A stretch of DNA of 29,023 bases from an uncultured Clostridia bacterium. GTDB lineage: Bacteria; Bacillota; Clostridia; Christensenellales; UBA1242. Below are positions 9,701-17,100 of this stretch, in pieces. The stretch is from positions 1-29,023 of the forward strand of contig CAKVEY010000003.1 in assembly GCA_934746185.1 (NCBI GenBank), read 5' to 3'. Position numbers and translations under genes: made by a program. The notes beneath the pieces are model-generated. The model made no database searches. It was not told the origin of the DNA and saw nothing but the letters and a program-made list of their open reading frames with translations. Within the stretch, counting starts at the first letter, position 1. Each line of letters starts with the position of its first letter.

Positions 9701-11034
9701 AATTCTGTTCCACTTTCAATATCGTTACCTTGTCTTATTTCAAGTCCGTTAGAGTATTTTAAACTTAAATATTCTTCATTTAAACCAGAAATCTTAAAAT
9801 TAGTGTTATAACTACCCTTATCGCCAACTTCTATTAATAAGCTTTTTGCATTTCCATTATCGTATAAAATAATTTCGTCTGGATTTTTATTTCCGTTTAC
9901 ACTTATATAAGTTGGATAAGTTTTAACAATAATTTTTATTCTTAATTCGCTAGAAGTGTAAGATGGTTGAATTTTATTAACAGCTTTAATAATTAAAACA
10001 TTTTCGCCACTTCTAAAATTTTGAGAAATTGTTAGATTAAAGTTTTCAACTTCGCTATCATCTATTATTACTAAATCGTCTTTATTTTCTAAATAATATT
10101 CTAAACTATATGTATTATCTATATCTATAAAATTGTTTTCGGCTAATGATTTTTTAATGTTTAAAGTTATGTAATTTAAACTATCTATACTAGGTACATT
10201 AGATGCAAATTGTAATTCTGTTTTGATTACATTATCTTTTAAAGCAACTAAATTATTTATAGGAGAAAGTATATCAAAAACTATATCTTCTACTATATAA
10301 TTTGCTTTGTGGTCTTCATCGGCATTTTCATAGTTTATATGAGTAGCAGTTAAAACTAACTGATTTACTATCACATTATTTAATTTTATTTCAGTTTTTG
10401 TTTTATCAAACACAATTTTATTGTTTTCAATAGTTACACCATCATAAATATAACCATCTTTAAAACTATAAGTTATGTTTTTATTTGTTGTTGTGTTAGG
10501 TGTGAATGAAAGCATTGTTGTTGATAATTCTTTATCTTCACCAAACACTACAAAATTTGCTGATTGTACATTTTTTTCAATTTTTTCACAATCTTGTTTT
10601 ACATAAATTTTTAAAACTTTTTTAACTTTTTTATCTTTTGTTTGGAATGTTATTTCTGTGTTTTCAGCTTTAAGTGCTGTTATTTTATATTCGTAACTAT
10701 TTTGAGTAGAACTTACTAAGTCTAATTTAATATTTTGATTGTTATAGTTTGCAATTAAGCCATTTTTAAACATATCATTAACATTTTCGGCTTTTAATAA
10801 TATATTTACATTGTCGCCTAAATTATTTAATTCTTCTTCGGGCGTTGTTTCTATTGTGTCATCTACTTCGCTTTGAGTATCGCTATTTATAGGAAGAGTT
10901 AAGGTTACACTATTTACACTTATATCTTTATATAAAATATCTAATTTTAGTGGTTTTGGATTGCACCCAAAAAGTAGCCCACTACAGCCAATTAAAATAG
11001 ATATTAAAAGTACTAAATATTTTTTTAATTTCAT
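799..11034 (-). CDS. Giant cell-surface lipoprotein with Ig-like modules and GLUG beta-helix repeats (3,411 residues)
   Basis: I do not recognise a named gene. Residues 1-24 are a lipoprotein signal peptide. About 30-955 are successive Ig-like, Big_2-type beta modules (units ending in patterns like ..TLTVNVYVKVSRVEID). GLUG block 1 begins at VADGETIPY (959) and runs to about 1440, with motifs such as NIGGLVGINSGEITNSYS. About 1440-2190 is Ig-like again; VVDFVI is at 2046. Block 2 opens with NNPVPIYTQEEF (2195) and closes with VWKLNDGALPSLV. Block 3 opens with EYNPITIANEQEF (2619) and block 4 with INNPYELES (3150), reaching the end at YNNKI. Both module types are known from large extracellular bacterial proteins and are non-enzymatic; adhesion or a surface fibre is an inference. 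There is no LPXTG signal, so the lipid would be the anchor. The ATG has AAAGG 8 nt upstream, and the stop is TAG. It has its own terminator and is not expected to be co-transcribed with rpoB. It is colinear with the first half of the neighbouring larger gene. Confidence 0.93.
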   Translation of the reverse strand: MKLKKYLVLLISILIGCSGLLFGCNPKPLKLDILYKDISVNSVTLTLPINSDTQSEVDDTIETTPEEELNNLGDNVNILLKAENVNDMFKNGLIANYNNQNIKLDLVSSTQNSYEYKITALKAENTEITFQTKDKKVKKVLKIYVKQDCEKIEKNVQSANFVVFGEDKELSTTMLSFTPNTTTNKNITYSFKDGYIYDGVTIENNKIVFDKTKTEIKLNNVIVNQLVLTATHINYENADEDHKANYIVEDIVFDILSPINNLVALKDNVIKTELQFASNVPSIDSLNYITLNIKKSLAENNFIDIDNTYSLEYYLENKDDLVIIDDSEVENFNLTISQNFRSGENVLIIKAVNKIQPSYTSSELRIKIIVKTYPTYISVNGNKNPDEIILYDNGNAKSLLIEVGDKGSYNTNFKISGLNEEYLSLKYSNGLEIRQGNDIESGTELFLSVARKVDLNEQSFTFNIISSGSIITSDNGNNVTTTQTTINVRIVKNLTDVNIGVDNQTIKYDLSTLEYSISKLDNEGNLSVGQFNILKDDSTYIPPFTVEIANDKILKLEKINYSETETNFLVKALSSGKTDLTIIFDNGLEKTLTVNVYVKVSRVEIDFDEETKSKVIGNISKNDDDITVYALKQGKNANLLIKPYDYQGNLILDYSITNVEYAFENNNANIAISNTDNVINAINLTQTDVIVTASFSCYDYNGDLRKVEVKFGIKVYLNVESVNIVKQNEVVEYIELYSKNSLGYEDYNLSKVSLALDINPYSASEVKRVYYQANFNNSNVDLIINNKRMTENTQSQEIKKNKLSNVYELTIEAIDVYSAVEIGTITFSVQEFNIIYTKKITVKITKAESPTTILVENVNKLTDADGNTRDYLYFNLGIDGEVKIYPKVYPLNSYNLNYIVKIENTSSITEQDPIKFSYNDGLISPLSVGECKLILIPKGIINEDGSYDTSKARVIYISVADGETIPYKIENKNELLKLCTTTAYKTTTEDKANFKQKLNEKYTKKYVLTKDIDLTGENIYPIGFYLLEVKGPFTDSQEYVYQSFTGSFSGEFEIDGVKNNYSITGINFDVNKRYVNNINDGLSQKSSFVGLFAKNEGTIKNLNVVYSRVSINALSIEYQLGKENANLSYNLYFGGISGQNSGNILNTNVNVYNADIKTYLYENFIGGITGLNGGNITNCNILGNINAINGYDNFSYLPNKIYVGGISASNENTGVILGKGVILNSEEIFNKESINSTINLTSLVNDKISLLSGDSAFGLIAGKNSGVINKISSYGRIYAYQNIGGLVGINSGEITNSYSFSSLQGKNNVGGLVGKSLSGALTNNATLLLDDDETFIVNNNFAKIVGENFVGGLIGSEINTTNMQQNYIRSFVIKTENYYDLYAKSNFGAIYVLDGFNYSSNIDNAVIGSNFADNLLVYLENNQNSIVVKGSVNGLGLVAPSSISAEIKESTLTENSTVGYNKFIKCSDNTIILYNFKGDNKIFNKILKNYLFSLNYVYENEASLQNNQKGKINKIESDNNAVISIDDYGNIKVVDNGEARLKIYSLLNKNAKTEIIVKVINAIEIAKVYEDSLLETKIENNLIVKKDSSINIYLSQDLRQNDIYVEYTFDKNYITINNSLETTLTNSLQPQVIKGIEVGTSEVIIKFKVKIGENYYYLPYEKTFNVTVSSGLKNLFSDVTNISITKNSFVDFNLTVETDLVDATNIVIEQYSKNLIGEYLNCNLVDINKGSNNIKYNFNISVKDKNAENVTLKIYVIDKFVNLNEIKNDLDTYSKYYKIINVNVETLTLINADLEYYADGELIKNNLGQDVYNPDELDSEFIKIGKVGILKINLSQINNLELNNEFSLTYTNLDNYNLTLKQVKKVANGYEDVATDTIINNGIILDKSYMNEDVDGNYLYVKMLTDSNIRENSVFNLQFKVSGYDYYFTKQLISKMASNIEISFNGAILNSSGELEGVYAKGVESQKISLTINKLNAYNYKAQFINCDYAELNLVQTTVLGDDSVRYDFSISNLTQNDVVKLYFYLDKTINGKTERYITKTLKLNVVDFVITGSKLEGVTDGYFNKPLGTNYPLKIKLDTINNGSTEVLNKIANLENEISKNDIFNSNGSKLTTGSYENYEVFKTDYYYLKPLKVVKTTNFNYNFNVVYNGSDYEVIVSKKFNKYYFEEILNEKYYSINQNSNFGINFYLQTDINNPVPIYTQEEFENMGSGANYILLNDLTLTNYTPKDVSFNSFDGNGYKITIDSLNINLNEVKEEYKFGLFASISENTTIKNVTLKYNLSYKENTIVEQQKVLNFKNIQTLYFGGLVGENNGLIYNCVVEEFTRQGAQDSEALNITTTSIINDSQTISYIGGLVSVNNGVITNSRSLLQLTVSKGYVSGFVSENNGTISACYYKNAKIKNLGEDETTSVMAGFVYQNNGKILTSYVQGEVANLDGRYVSKTSNEYSLTSPTNIGGFVYENLGTIEDCYSNLSITSNSYSGGFVYVNNGQITRSYSACLNSKENNIAHAPFIATKVAIDENEMKQKIKNCYYLTDSVTSTINDNLVLGLTLKEFNEEYNLTNFVLDEVWKLNDGALPSLVSANNIALSKRSLYSAIENDNGSIIYSYVYDEYYFGSEYNPITIANEQEFLSYFSLNNDRNNYYYRLINNIDFNEYSSLPTSNYIFSGSLDGNGLEITNMSISANVEFNQKNFGLFGSIVGLDNKNSIIKNLTIKPLEVYANNIENVGTLAGKVENAKIINIKIDAKNVIVQGKNIVGGVVGLVKGNSELINIESNVSVNANYYSSNNVGENLYDSENRIVDDLSTNSQIAYAGGVVGVIDVNKSSANNERVRNIVVNDDVKVIGSIVGLVAGLVGENSGLDNIKVNVSAVTYLNSRYSAGLISGENRGYINRVQTIDNKSTTNLFRGTPKFIGGVTGFNNSGTITNSILSVNVESLKALVAGGVAGITCGGSFSSIYSKINVKATNIAGGIVGYATRKNLMVSFKNGKINNADNVLKTNNIVYVSNCISYSNVETLAEIGRQYIGGIFGAVHNTSNVSEGEISNTIKNSYITYNNYYKNITKQISETNIFKLNDFGAYNLDDIDSNNATINNNYSEEKSSAKAITELSLECFNNFSKNVFDLTSLDNIKLKELNNINTKKLVGDGTINNPYELESVAGLNELSEIAIQNEKVYINLVDNIEATGKEVKSIGDGKNGFNGTFNGNGKFINGLTYLNSEENYTQNYFGLFGNVLEGATIKDLNVVANFVINYGSNINYTGIIAGYNKGYISRCNVYGGMICVLENIKTEYALSYVGGIVGLNAGRVGYGIVDSTNYTTMYVTIQDEENSNNTNLQNVTIYSGLVVGCNLGNASITRCKNLSKTLNLNSGAKDYSLIVINGENESCKTYANEICGFGYTGAQNNSVVYNNKI
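1584..8160 (-). repeat. Paralogous module block in the smaller giant gene (matches 20367-27051)
   Basis: Landmarks run VADGETIPY (959), VVDFVI (2046), NNPVPI (2195), YNPITI (2620) and NNPYEL (3151). Gaps between them are 1,087, 150, 425 and 530 residues, close to those in the larger gene. The block-closing segments also correspond: VWKLNDGALPSLV here and IWVIEPNGQGGNGLPKL there, each followed by a stretch containing a matching ..SKRSL / ..SERKLL. After this span the smaller protein ends, whereas the larger continues for about 2,800 residues. Confidence 0.75.
10963..11034 (-). other. Lipoprotein signal peptide with two candidate lipobox cysteines
   Basis: The first 24 residues are MKLKKYLVLLISILIGCSGL followed by LFGC. 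There is a short Lys-rich n-region (K2, K4, K5), a hydrophobic core, and two possible modified cysteines. C17 sits in LIGC, a good lipobox. C24 sits in LFGC, with Phe at the less usual -2 position, and is followed by a polar NPKP linker typical of a mature lipoprotein N-terminus. Diacylglyceryl transfer and signal peptidase II cleavage at either would tether the protein to the outer face of the membrane. Confidence 0.85.
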
Positions 11035-11042
11035 ATTAAATT

Positions 11043-11047
11043 CCTTT
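11043..11047 (-). promoter_or_regulatory. Ribosome binding site of the 3,411-residue protein gene
   Basis: The minus strand reads GAGAGAAAGGAATTTAATATG. AAAGG(A) stands 8 nt before the ATG at 11034. A second purine run, AGGGAGAG, lies just further upstream but is too far to be the main site. The spacing fixes this ATG as the start, and the signal peptide begins there. Confidence 0.75.
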
Positions 11048-11082
11048 CTCTCCCTAAAATTTTACAATTTGTAGTTATTATT

Positions 11083-11106
11083 AGTTTAACACATTTTGTT
11101 AAACAA
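11083..11106 (-). promoter_or_regulatory. Inverted repeat and possible promoter upstream of the 3,411-residue protein gene
   Basis: A perfect 7-bp inverted repeat, GTTTAAC-N7-GTTAAAC (11084-11090 and 11098-11104), lies about 50 nt before the start codon. Its second arm overlaps an extended -10-like TGTTAAACT on the minus strand. An alternative reading is TTGTTT, 17 nt, TAATAA, with a weak match in both hexamers. The dyad could be an operator, but no regulator is visible in the window and no copy was seen at the rpoB promoter. A shorter palindrome, TACAAATTGTA, lies at 11063-11073 in the presumed leader. Dyads arise easily by chance in such AT-rich DNA. Confidence 0.3.
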
Positions 11107-11160
11107 TTGGTCCTTAATTTTAATCTTTTTGTTTTTCCTTTAAAGTAAACTTAAAGTTTG

Positions 11161-11186
11161 TCCACCACCACTTTTATGGTGGTGGA
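11161..11186 (-). terminator. Strong hairpin after the larger giant gene, probable terminator
   Basis: A perfect 10-bp stem, TCCACCACCA pairing with TGGTGGTGGA, encloses a 6-nt loop, and begins 10 nt after the TAA stop at 11197-11199. It is G+C-rich in an otherwise AT-rich spacer. A flanking 8-bp inverted repeat, TTAAAGTT (11151-11158) and AACTTTAA (11193-11200), could extend the structure and reaches into the stop codon. On the minus strand the 3' side is ACAAACTTTAAGTTTAC, a poor U-tract, so termination may be incomplete. The better T-run is on the plus-strand side, where no gene ends. Confidence 0.6.
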
Positions 11187-11196
11187 ATTTTTAACT

Positions 11197-14100
11197 TTAA
11201 ATTTTTTTAAATATTAGAGTTATATTGCTAAAAGTAATATCTTCTCCGTTTGCATTTTTGTAGTTAAAACTTGCATTAGTTTTAGTTATAGTTTCACTAT
11301 CACCAAAAGAAATTGTTTCATCTTTTCCAGCAAAATCAAATTCATCTCCAACTACTTCACTAAAAGCCTTGCCGTTTTCAGCGTCAAATATTTTAGTTAA
11401 ACCACTAAATGTCGCTTTAATTGTAAATCCATAATTATCGTCATCATTAGTTAATATTGGAGTGTCATCGTAAGTTACACTACTAATAAATTCTTGACCA
11501 TTTATTGTTACTACTTGGTCAGCAATAGTAACGCCACTATATTTAGAGCCATCTTCTTTAAGTAAAACATAACTTGATATAAAATCATTAAATGTTTTTT
11601 CACTATCTAGTATAAATCCATAGTAAATTGAATTTCCGTCAACCATTTCTATTGTTCCAACAACTTTACCACTTAAATCTCTAATTTCTAGTTGTAATTT
11701 TAATTGGAATGTATGATTGTATTCTATTTCTTTACCTAAATCAGTTCCATTTTCATTATAAACATTTTGAATATTAAGTTTTATAGTTTTATTGTTAGAA
11801 ATGCTATCATTTAAAGAAATTCTGGTTTCTTTATTAAAGTTAGTTGCTCCATAATGTGATTTACTTGTATCAAATAAAGTTTCACCTTCAAAGAAGTATT
11901 GTTCTTCAACACTAGTTCCATCTTCACTTACGCTAGACTCAACATTAACCCATAAGTAGCCAAAGACTTCTTCTTTTCCGTCAAGTTTAGTTTTAATTTC
12001 ACTTCGATAGTATTTTATATCTTTTTCTTTTGTCGTTTCAGTTAAGTTTTCGTCGTAAGATTTTGCTTTTGTAATAATTAATTCATAGCTATTTCCTACA
12101 AAGTTTAAATTATTTGCAAAGCAATTTGTAAATGTTAAATTTGAACTTCGATAAATTTTAATTGATTTAGTTATTGTAGAATTTCCACTAATTTCTTCAA
12201 TGGTTCGACTAGAATAATATAATCCTGGACAAACCCCACCATAAATACTACCTGAATATAGTTTTGTAGAGTTTTCGCCATTATCTTTTGAGAAGATATT
12301 AGCGTTTAATACAATTACATTATTAGCACCATAGTTACTATAACCAGAAATCATACCTACAAAGTTTTCTACACTTAGCCTTTTACCTACTTGAGAATGA
12401 CTTGAATTTAAACTAATTTGACAATCAGTAACATTAATGTTTTCTAATTGTTTGTTGCCTTCAAGCAATAATGAATTGTTACCACTAATTAAACCAACAT
12501 AATTAGTTAAATTGTTTTGAATACTATTTTTATCATAATCAACTATTCCGTTTTCACCAGAGTTTAACTTATCACCAAAAGTTAAATTATTAGTTAAAGA
12601 TATTTTATCTAAATTAATATTTGTTATATCACCAGTATTATAGCCAGCAATTAAACCAAATAAGTTATAGAAATTATTAGTTAATTGTAATTTAACATTT
12701 GTTTCATTGTTATTATCATAAACTTTATATTCTCTACTTACATTATTAAATTTAATAGTTCGTGTATCTGTATTAATATTAATAGCATTTCCGTACATAG
12801 AATTTACATAGCTATTAATATTTAACTCGGCTCTATCTTTTAACTCTAAATTGCAGTTATTAATAATTCCAGCGTTAAATCCTGCAAATAATCCATAAGA
12901 GATTGAAACCTTACTTATTAGGTTAATGCTTGTAGCACTATCAAAATTATCACCTTTAATAGTAACATCACTTATCATATCAGCAAAGTTATAACTAATA
13001 TTAACATTTAAACTATTATTACATTTAATTGTTACATTGTCTATCGAGCCCATATTAACTATAACACCAATAGCACCATAACCACTATAAATTTTAATTT
13101 CGTTTGAAGTATAATTAATAGTTAAATTTTTAATTGTTCCTTGGTTTTGAGCAAATAATGCTTGATTAGTTGTTATTGTTTTGCCATTTCCATCAAATGT
13201 ACCTTGGAAAGCCTTAAACGCAGAAGTGCTATTTTTGATTTCTAAATAATCATAAGTTATATCACTAGAAACCATTGTTTCACCACTTGTTCGATACCAA
13301 CTAGGAGCATCAAACATTAATCTATTTTCGTCTTCGTTTTCTTGATAAATAGTGTAATTATAAGCATCTAAACTGAAATCTTCAATTTCTAAATCTTTTT
13401 CTAAAACTATTGTCTTATCTTTAAAGTTTATACCCTTATGATTTTTATGAATTTTAGCGTTATCTTTATTATATAAAGTATAACCACACATTGCATCTGC
13501 AATTAATTGAAGTTGTTCACTAGAAGATACATAGTATTTAGTGTTTTTATCACCACTAGAATTATCTATTCTTCCACCAAATTGCTTAAATAGTGCTTCA
13601 AATTCATCATAAGCCAAACTTGTTGAATTGATTTCAATATCATCAAATTTACCATAATCTAAATTAGATGAAATACTTGAAACTTTATCAACACAATAGT
13701 CATTTACTTCGTCACCAAATTTATTTCTTAAATCGGTTATAAAGTTTGTGTTGCTTCCATAAACAATGTAGAAACCATTACTAATAAATTGTTGATTATT
13801 TAATTTTTGTACTTTGTCGCTTGCTATATCCCAAACGTGATTTGTCAAATCAATATTATCCATTAAAACAATATCTTTATTTTCATTAGAAATTAGTGCA
13901 TACGCTAATTGTTTTTCGTTATAAACATAATATTTATTTTCATAATCTTTTGGGGCTATAATTTTATTAGAAATAGTTAAAAAGTCTTTTGAAATAGGAA
14001 TTAAAGCATCATCTATATTTCCAGTATTAACTACTTGTTGTTTATCAATATTGTCATCAACTACTCTTAATAGTAATTGTTTTAACGCTTCATCTTTCAA

Positions 14101-17100
14101 ATTATTAAACGCGTCTGTTGCTTCTATTGGCATAAACTTGCTTACATAATTTGATTTTGTATTATAGCAGTTAGTTTCATAAACAACTTCATTATTATTT
14201 GTGTTTTTATAAGTTTGGTAAATATAATCTTCATCTTTTGTTCCACGAGAATTAATGCTTTGTTTTATAGATGCTTTATTTTGTTCTTTTAGTAACCCCT
14301 CTGTTATTCCAGTATAAGCTGCCGTTAAACCTGCAATAATAGCACCGTATATTGGCCCAGCAGCAAAACTACCTTTAACTACTATAGAACCAAGAGCCAC
14401 TAATCCAAATGCAGCCGTTGCACCTGCACCACCATTACTAATTCCAGATAATAAAGCTTGTTGACTAGGGAATGGATTATCAAAATCTAATGTTACATTA
14501 CCATATTCTCTTACACCTGCTAAGTTTTGAGTTAAAACATTTAAGAAATAACTTCCAGTGTAACTATCTCCATCTTTTCTATTGTTTTGTAGAGCAAAAC
14601 AATTTGTAGCCGAACCATTACCAACAATTAGTCCTGCCCAAGTGTGAGCCGTGCTTGCTACATCGAAGAAATGGAATGCACCCGAAGCACTAGATTTATG
14701 TGAGTGCTCATTAATTAAAACGCTATTTATAACACCAATAAAAGTACAATGTTCTAATGTTTTATTGTTTTTACCAACTATACCACCAATTTCTATTGTT
14801 CTTAAATTATCATCTTTGCTTTGTGATGTTTTATGTTCTAAATAACTCCAAAGCGAGAAATTATAGAAATTTAGTACTTCACAACTACGAACTATACCTG
14901 TGTTTTCACCTGTTATTGTTCCAATACGAAGTCGAGCCGCTTCTACTCCGTTTCCTGATTCAGTTTTTTGAATTTTTATAAATGTGTTATCGTCAGTAGA
15001 ACCAACTAAAATATTTTCTATTGTGCCAGAGTTTTGTCCTGCAACAATACCAAACCACATTTCTGCGTTTAAATGTAATTGATTATCGCTTTCATCTATA
15101 AAAGGATTTTGGAAGTAAATGTTTTTAATAGTTCCCTTATTATTGCCAATTAATCCCCAATGAGTATTGCCTATATTAGAACTAATTTGTAAGTTTAATA
15201 TACGATAATTTTGTCCATCAAATGTTTTAGTAAATTGTTTAGCTGGCGTTGAGTAAGTTATGCCATTCATATTAATATCGTTTACTAATTTAACATCTAA
15301 GTCGTCATTAATTCCACAAACTTTTAATGACCAATACCATAATTCAAATGAATTACTAATTGCGTAATATTTATGCTCTACTCCATCAATAGTTTCAGTT
15401 AAAACTGTTAAAGGACTATCCCACATTTCGTCAATTAATTTAATGATAGGTACAGTAGTTTCTGTGCCATTTTCAACATAATTTTCAATAGAGCCAATTA
15501 TGTCGTAATCGCCAGATTGTAAAATATTCATACTTTCTTTTAGCATTGTAGTTGAACTTCCGTTTGCTACTAGTTTAGATTCAACGATTTCTTTAATGCT
15601 GAATATATTGCTTGTACTATTAAAACTAATTGCAATAAAATCACCATTTGGTGAATATCCACCACCTAAACTATAACTAAAATAAGCATTTTTTCCAGTT
15701 AAACCATAAGCGTTTTTAGTTGAAGCAATAGTGCCCCTATTATAACTATAAAATACATCTTGTGAACTTACGCCATAAGAAACCGAACTTCCGTTAATGC
15801 TTGTTACGTTGCCTTTATTTATAGAATATAAAACTTTTGCACCATTACTAATACCAGCAACTAAGTTTTCTTGACCCGATGCTTTACCAATAACACCTTT
15901 TACATTGCCGTTATTTATACTGAATGAAATAATTGTGTTTGAACCGTTTGCAATACCACTAGTATAAACTTTACTTGGTGAAGAGTTTTTAAAATATACT
16001 AATCCGTCATTAACAGATTTAAAGATATTAGAGTTAGATGCTAATCCAACTAAACCAGCAGTATAACTATTTAGGCTTGCAATAGACACAGATGTTATAG
16101 TAGCGCTATTAGAAGAATTGTTAATAGTTGTATTTTCACTCTTACCAATAATAGCACCTAAATAAGTTTTATTAGAGAATAATCTACCATATTTAACATT
16201 AACGTTATCAAAATAACTATTTTTTGCATATTCAATTAAGATACTTGCATTTGAACTTTCATTATTTTCTACAATATCATTAACATATATGTCTTTTGCC
16301 GTAATATTTAAGAAATTACAATTTGTAACTTCGTTTGCAACTGCACTGCTATTTAATTCACTATCAGTTTTAATAGTTAAATTAATAATTGTGCAATTAG
16401 TTAATTTGTCAAATAGTCTTTCACTTATTGTTGTAACATTATTATTAATAAATATTAAATTTACATTTTGTAAATCTTTGCTTGATTTAATAGTTACAGA
16501 ACTATTGTTAGTTAAATCTACAATATAATTATTATCACTTTCAATATTGATTTCTCGATTTTGATCAACATCGTTTTCTGTAATAATTGTATATTTTATA
16601 TCGTTAATTAACTTAGTTTGTACATTTTCATCTATATTTTTAGTAAACGCATTGTTATTAATTTCTAAATTGAAATTAATTTTTCCATCTAAAACAACTT
16701 CGCTTTCATCAAAATTGCTATCGTTTACTAAACTTAATAATTTATTATATTTATTGCCAGTATAATTATCTTTATTTGTATTATTTAATTCATCAATTGT
16801 GCCAGCAACTGCATTAACTTTATATCTTAATTCAACGTTTGCATCTTTATAATAACCTAAATATGCACCAGTATATAAAACCTTACTAATAGTTTGGTTA
16901 TTCATTAATTTACCTTGTTGTAATCTACCAACAATGCCACCCATATTTAATTCTTGAACACTGTTACATTTAATATCACCAGTACTAATGTTAGAATTAA
17001 TTTCAGCATTTTGTGCATTTGCAACAATTCCACCGACATAAGCAATATGACCAATTCGTGAAGCAGTTGAATTATCGGCATTATCATTATAAACATAATT

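Noticed and set aside
11035..11196. A small gene or RNA gene between the two giants
   Set aside because: The 162-nt spacer holds only the hairpin, the dyad and the ribosome binding site; no tRNA-like fold or open frame with a start was seen.
11201..11208. Homopolymer run near the end of the larger gene as a phase-variation tract
   Set aside because: It is only about seven T's, common in this AT-rich DNA, and lies in the last codons, where slippage would have little effect.
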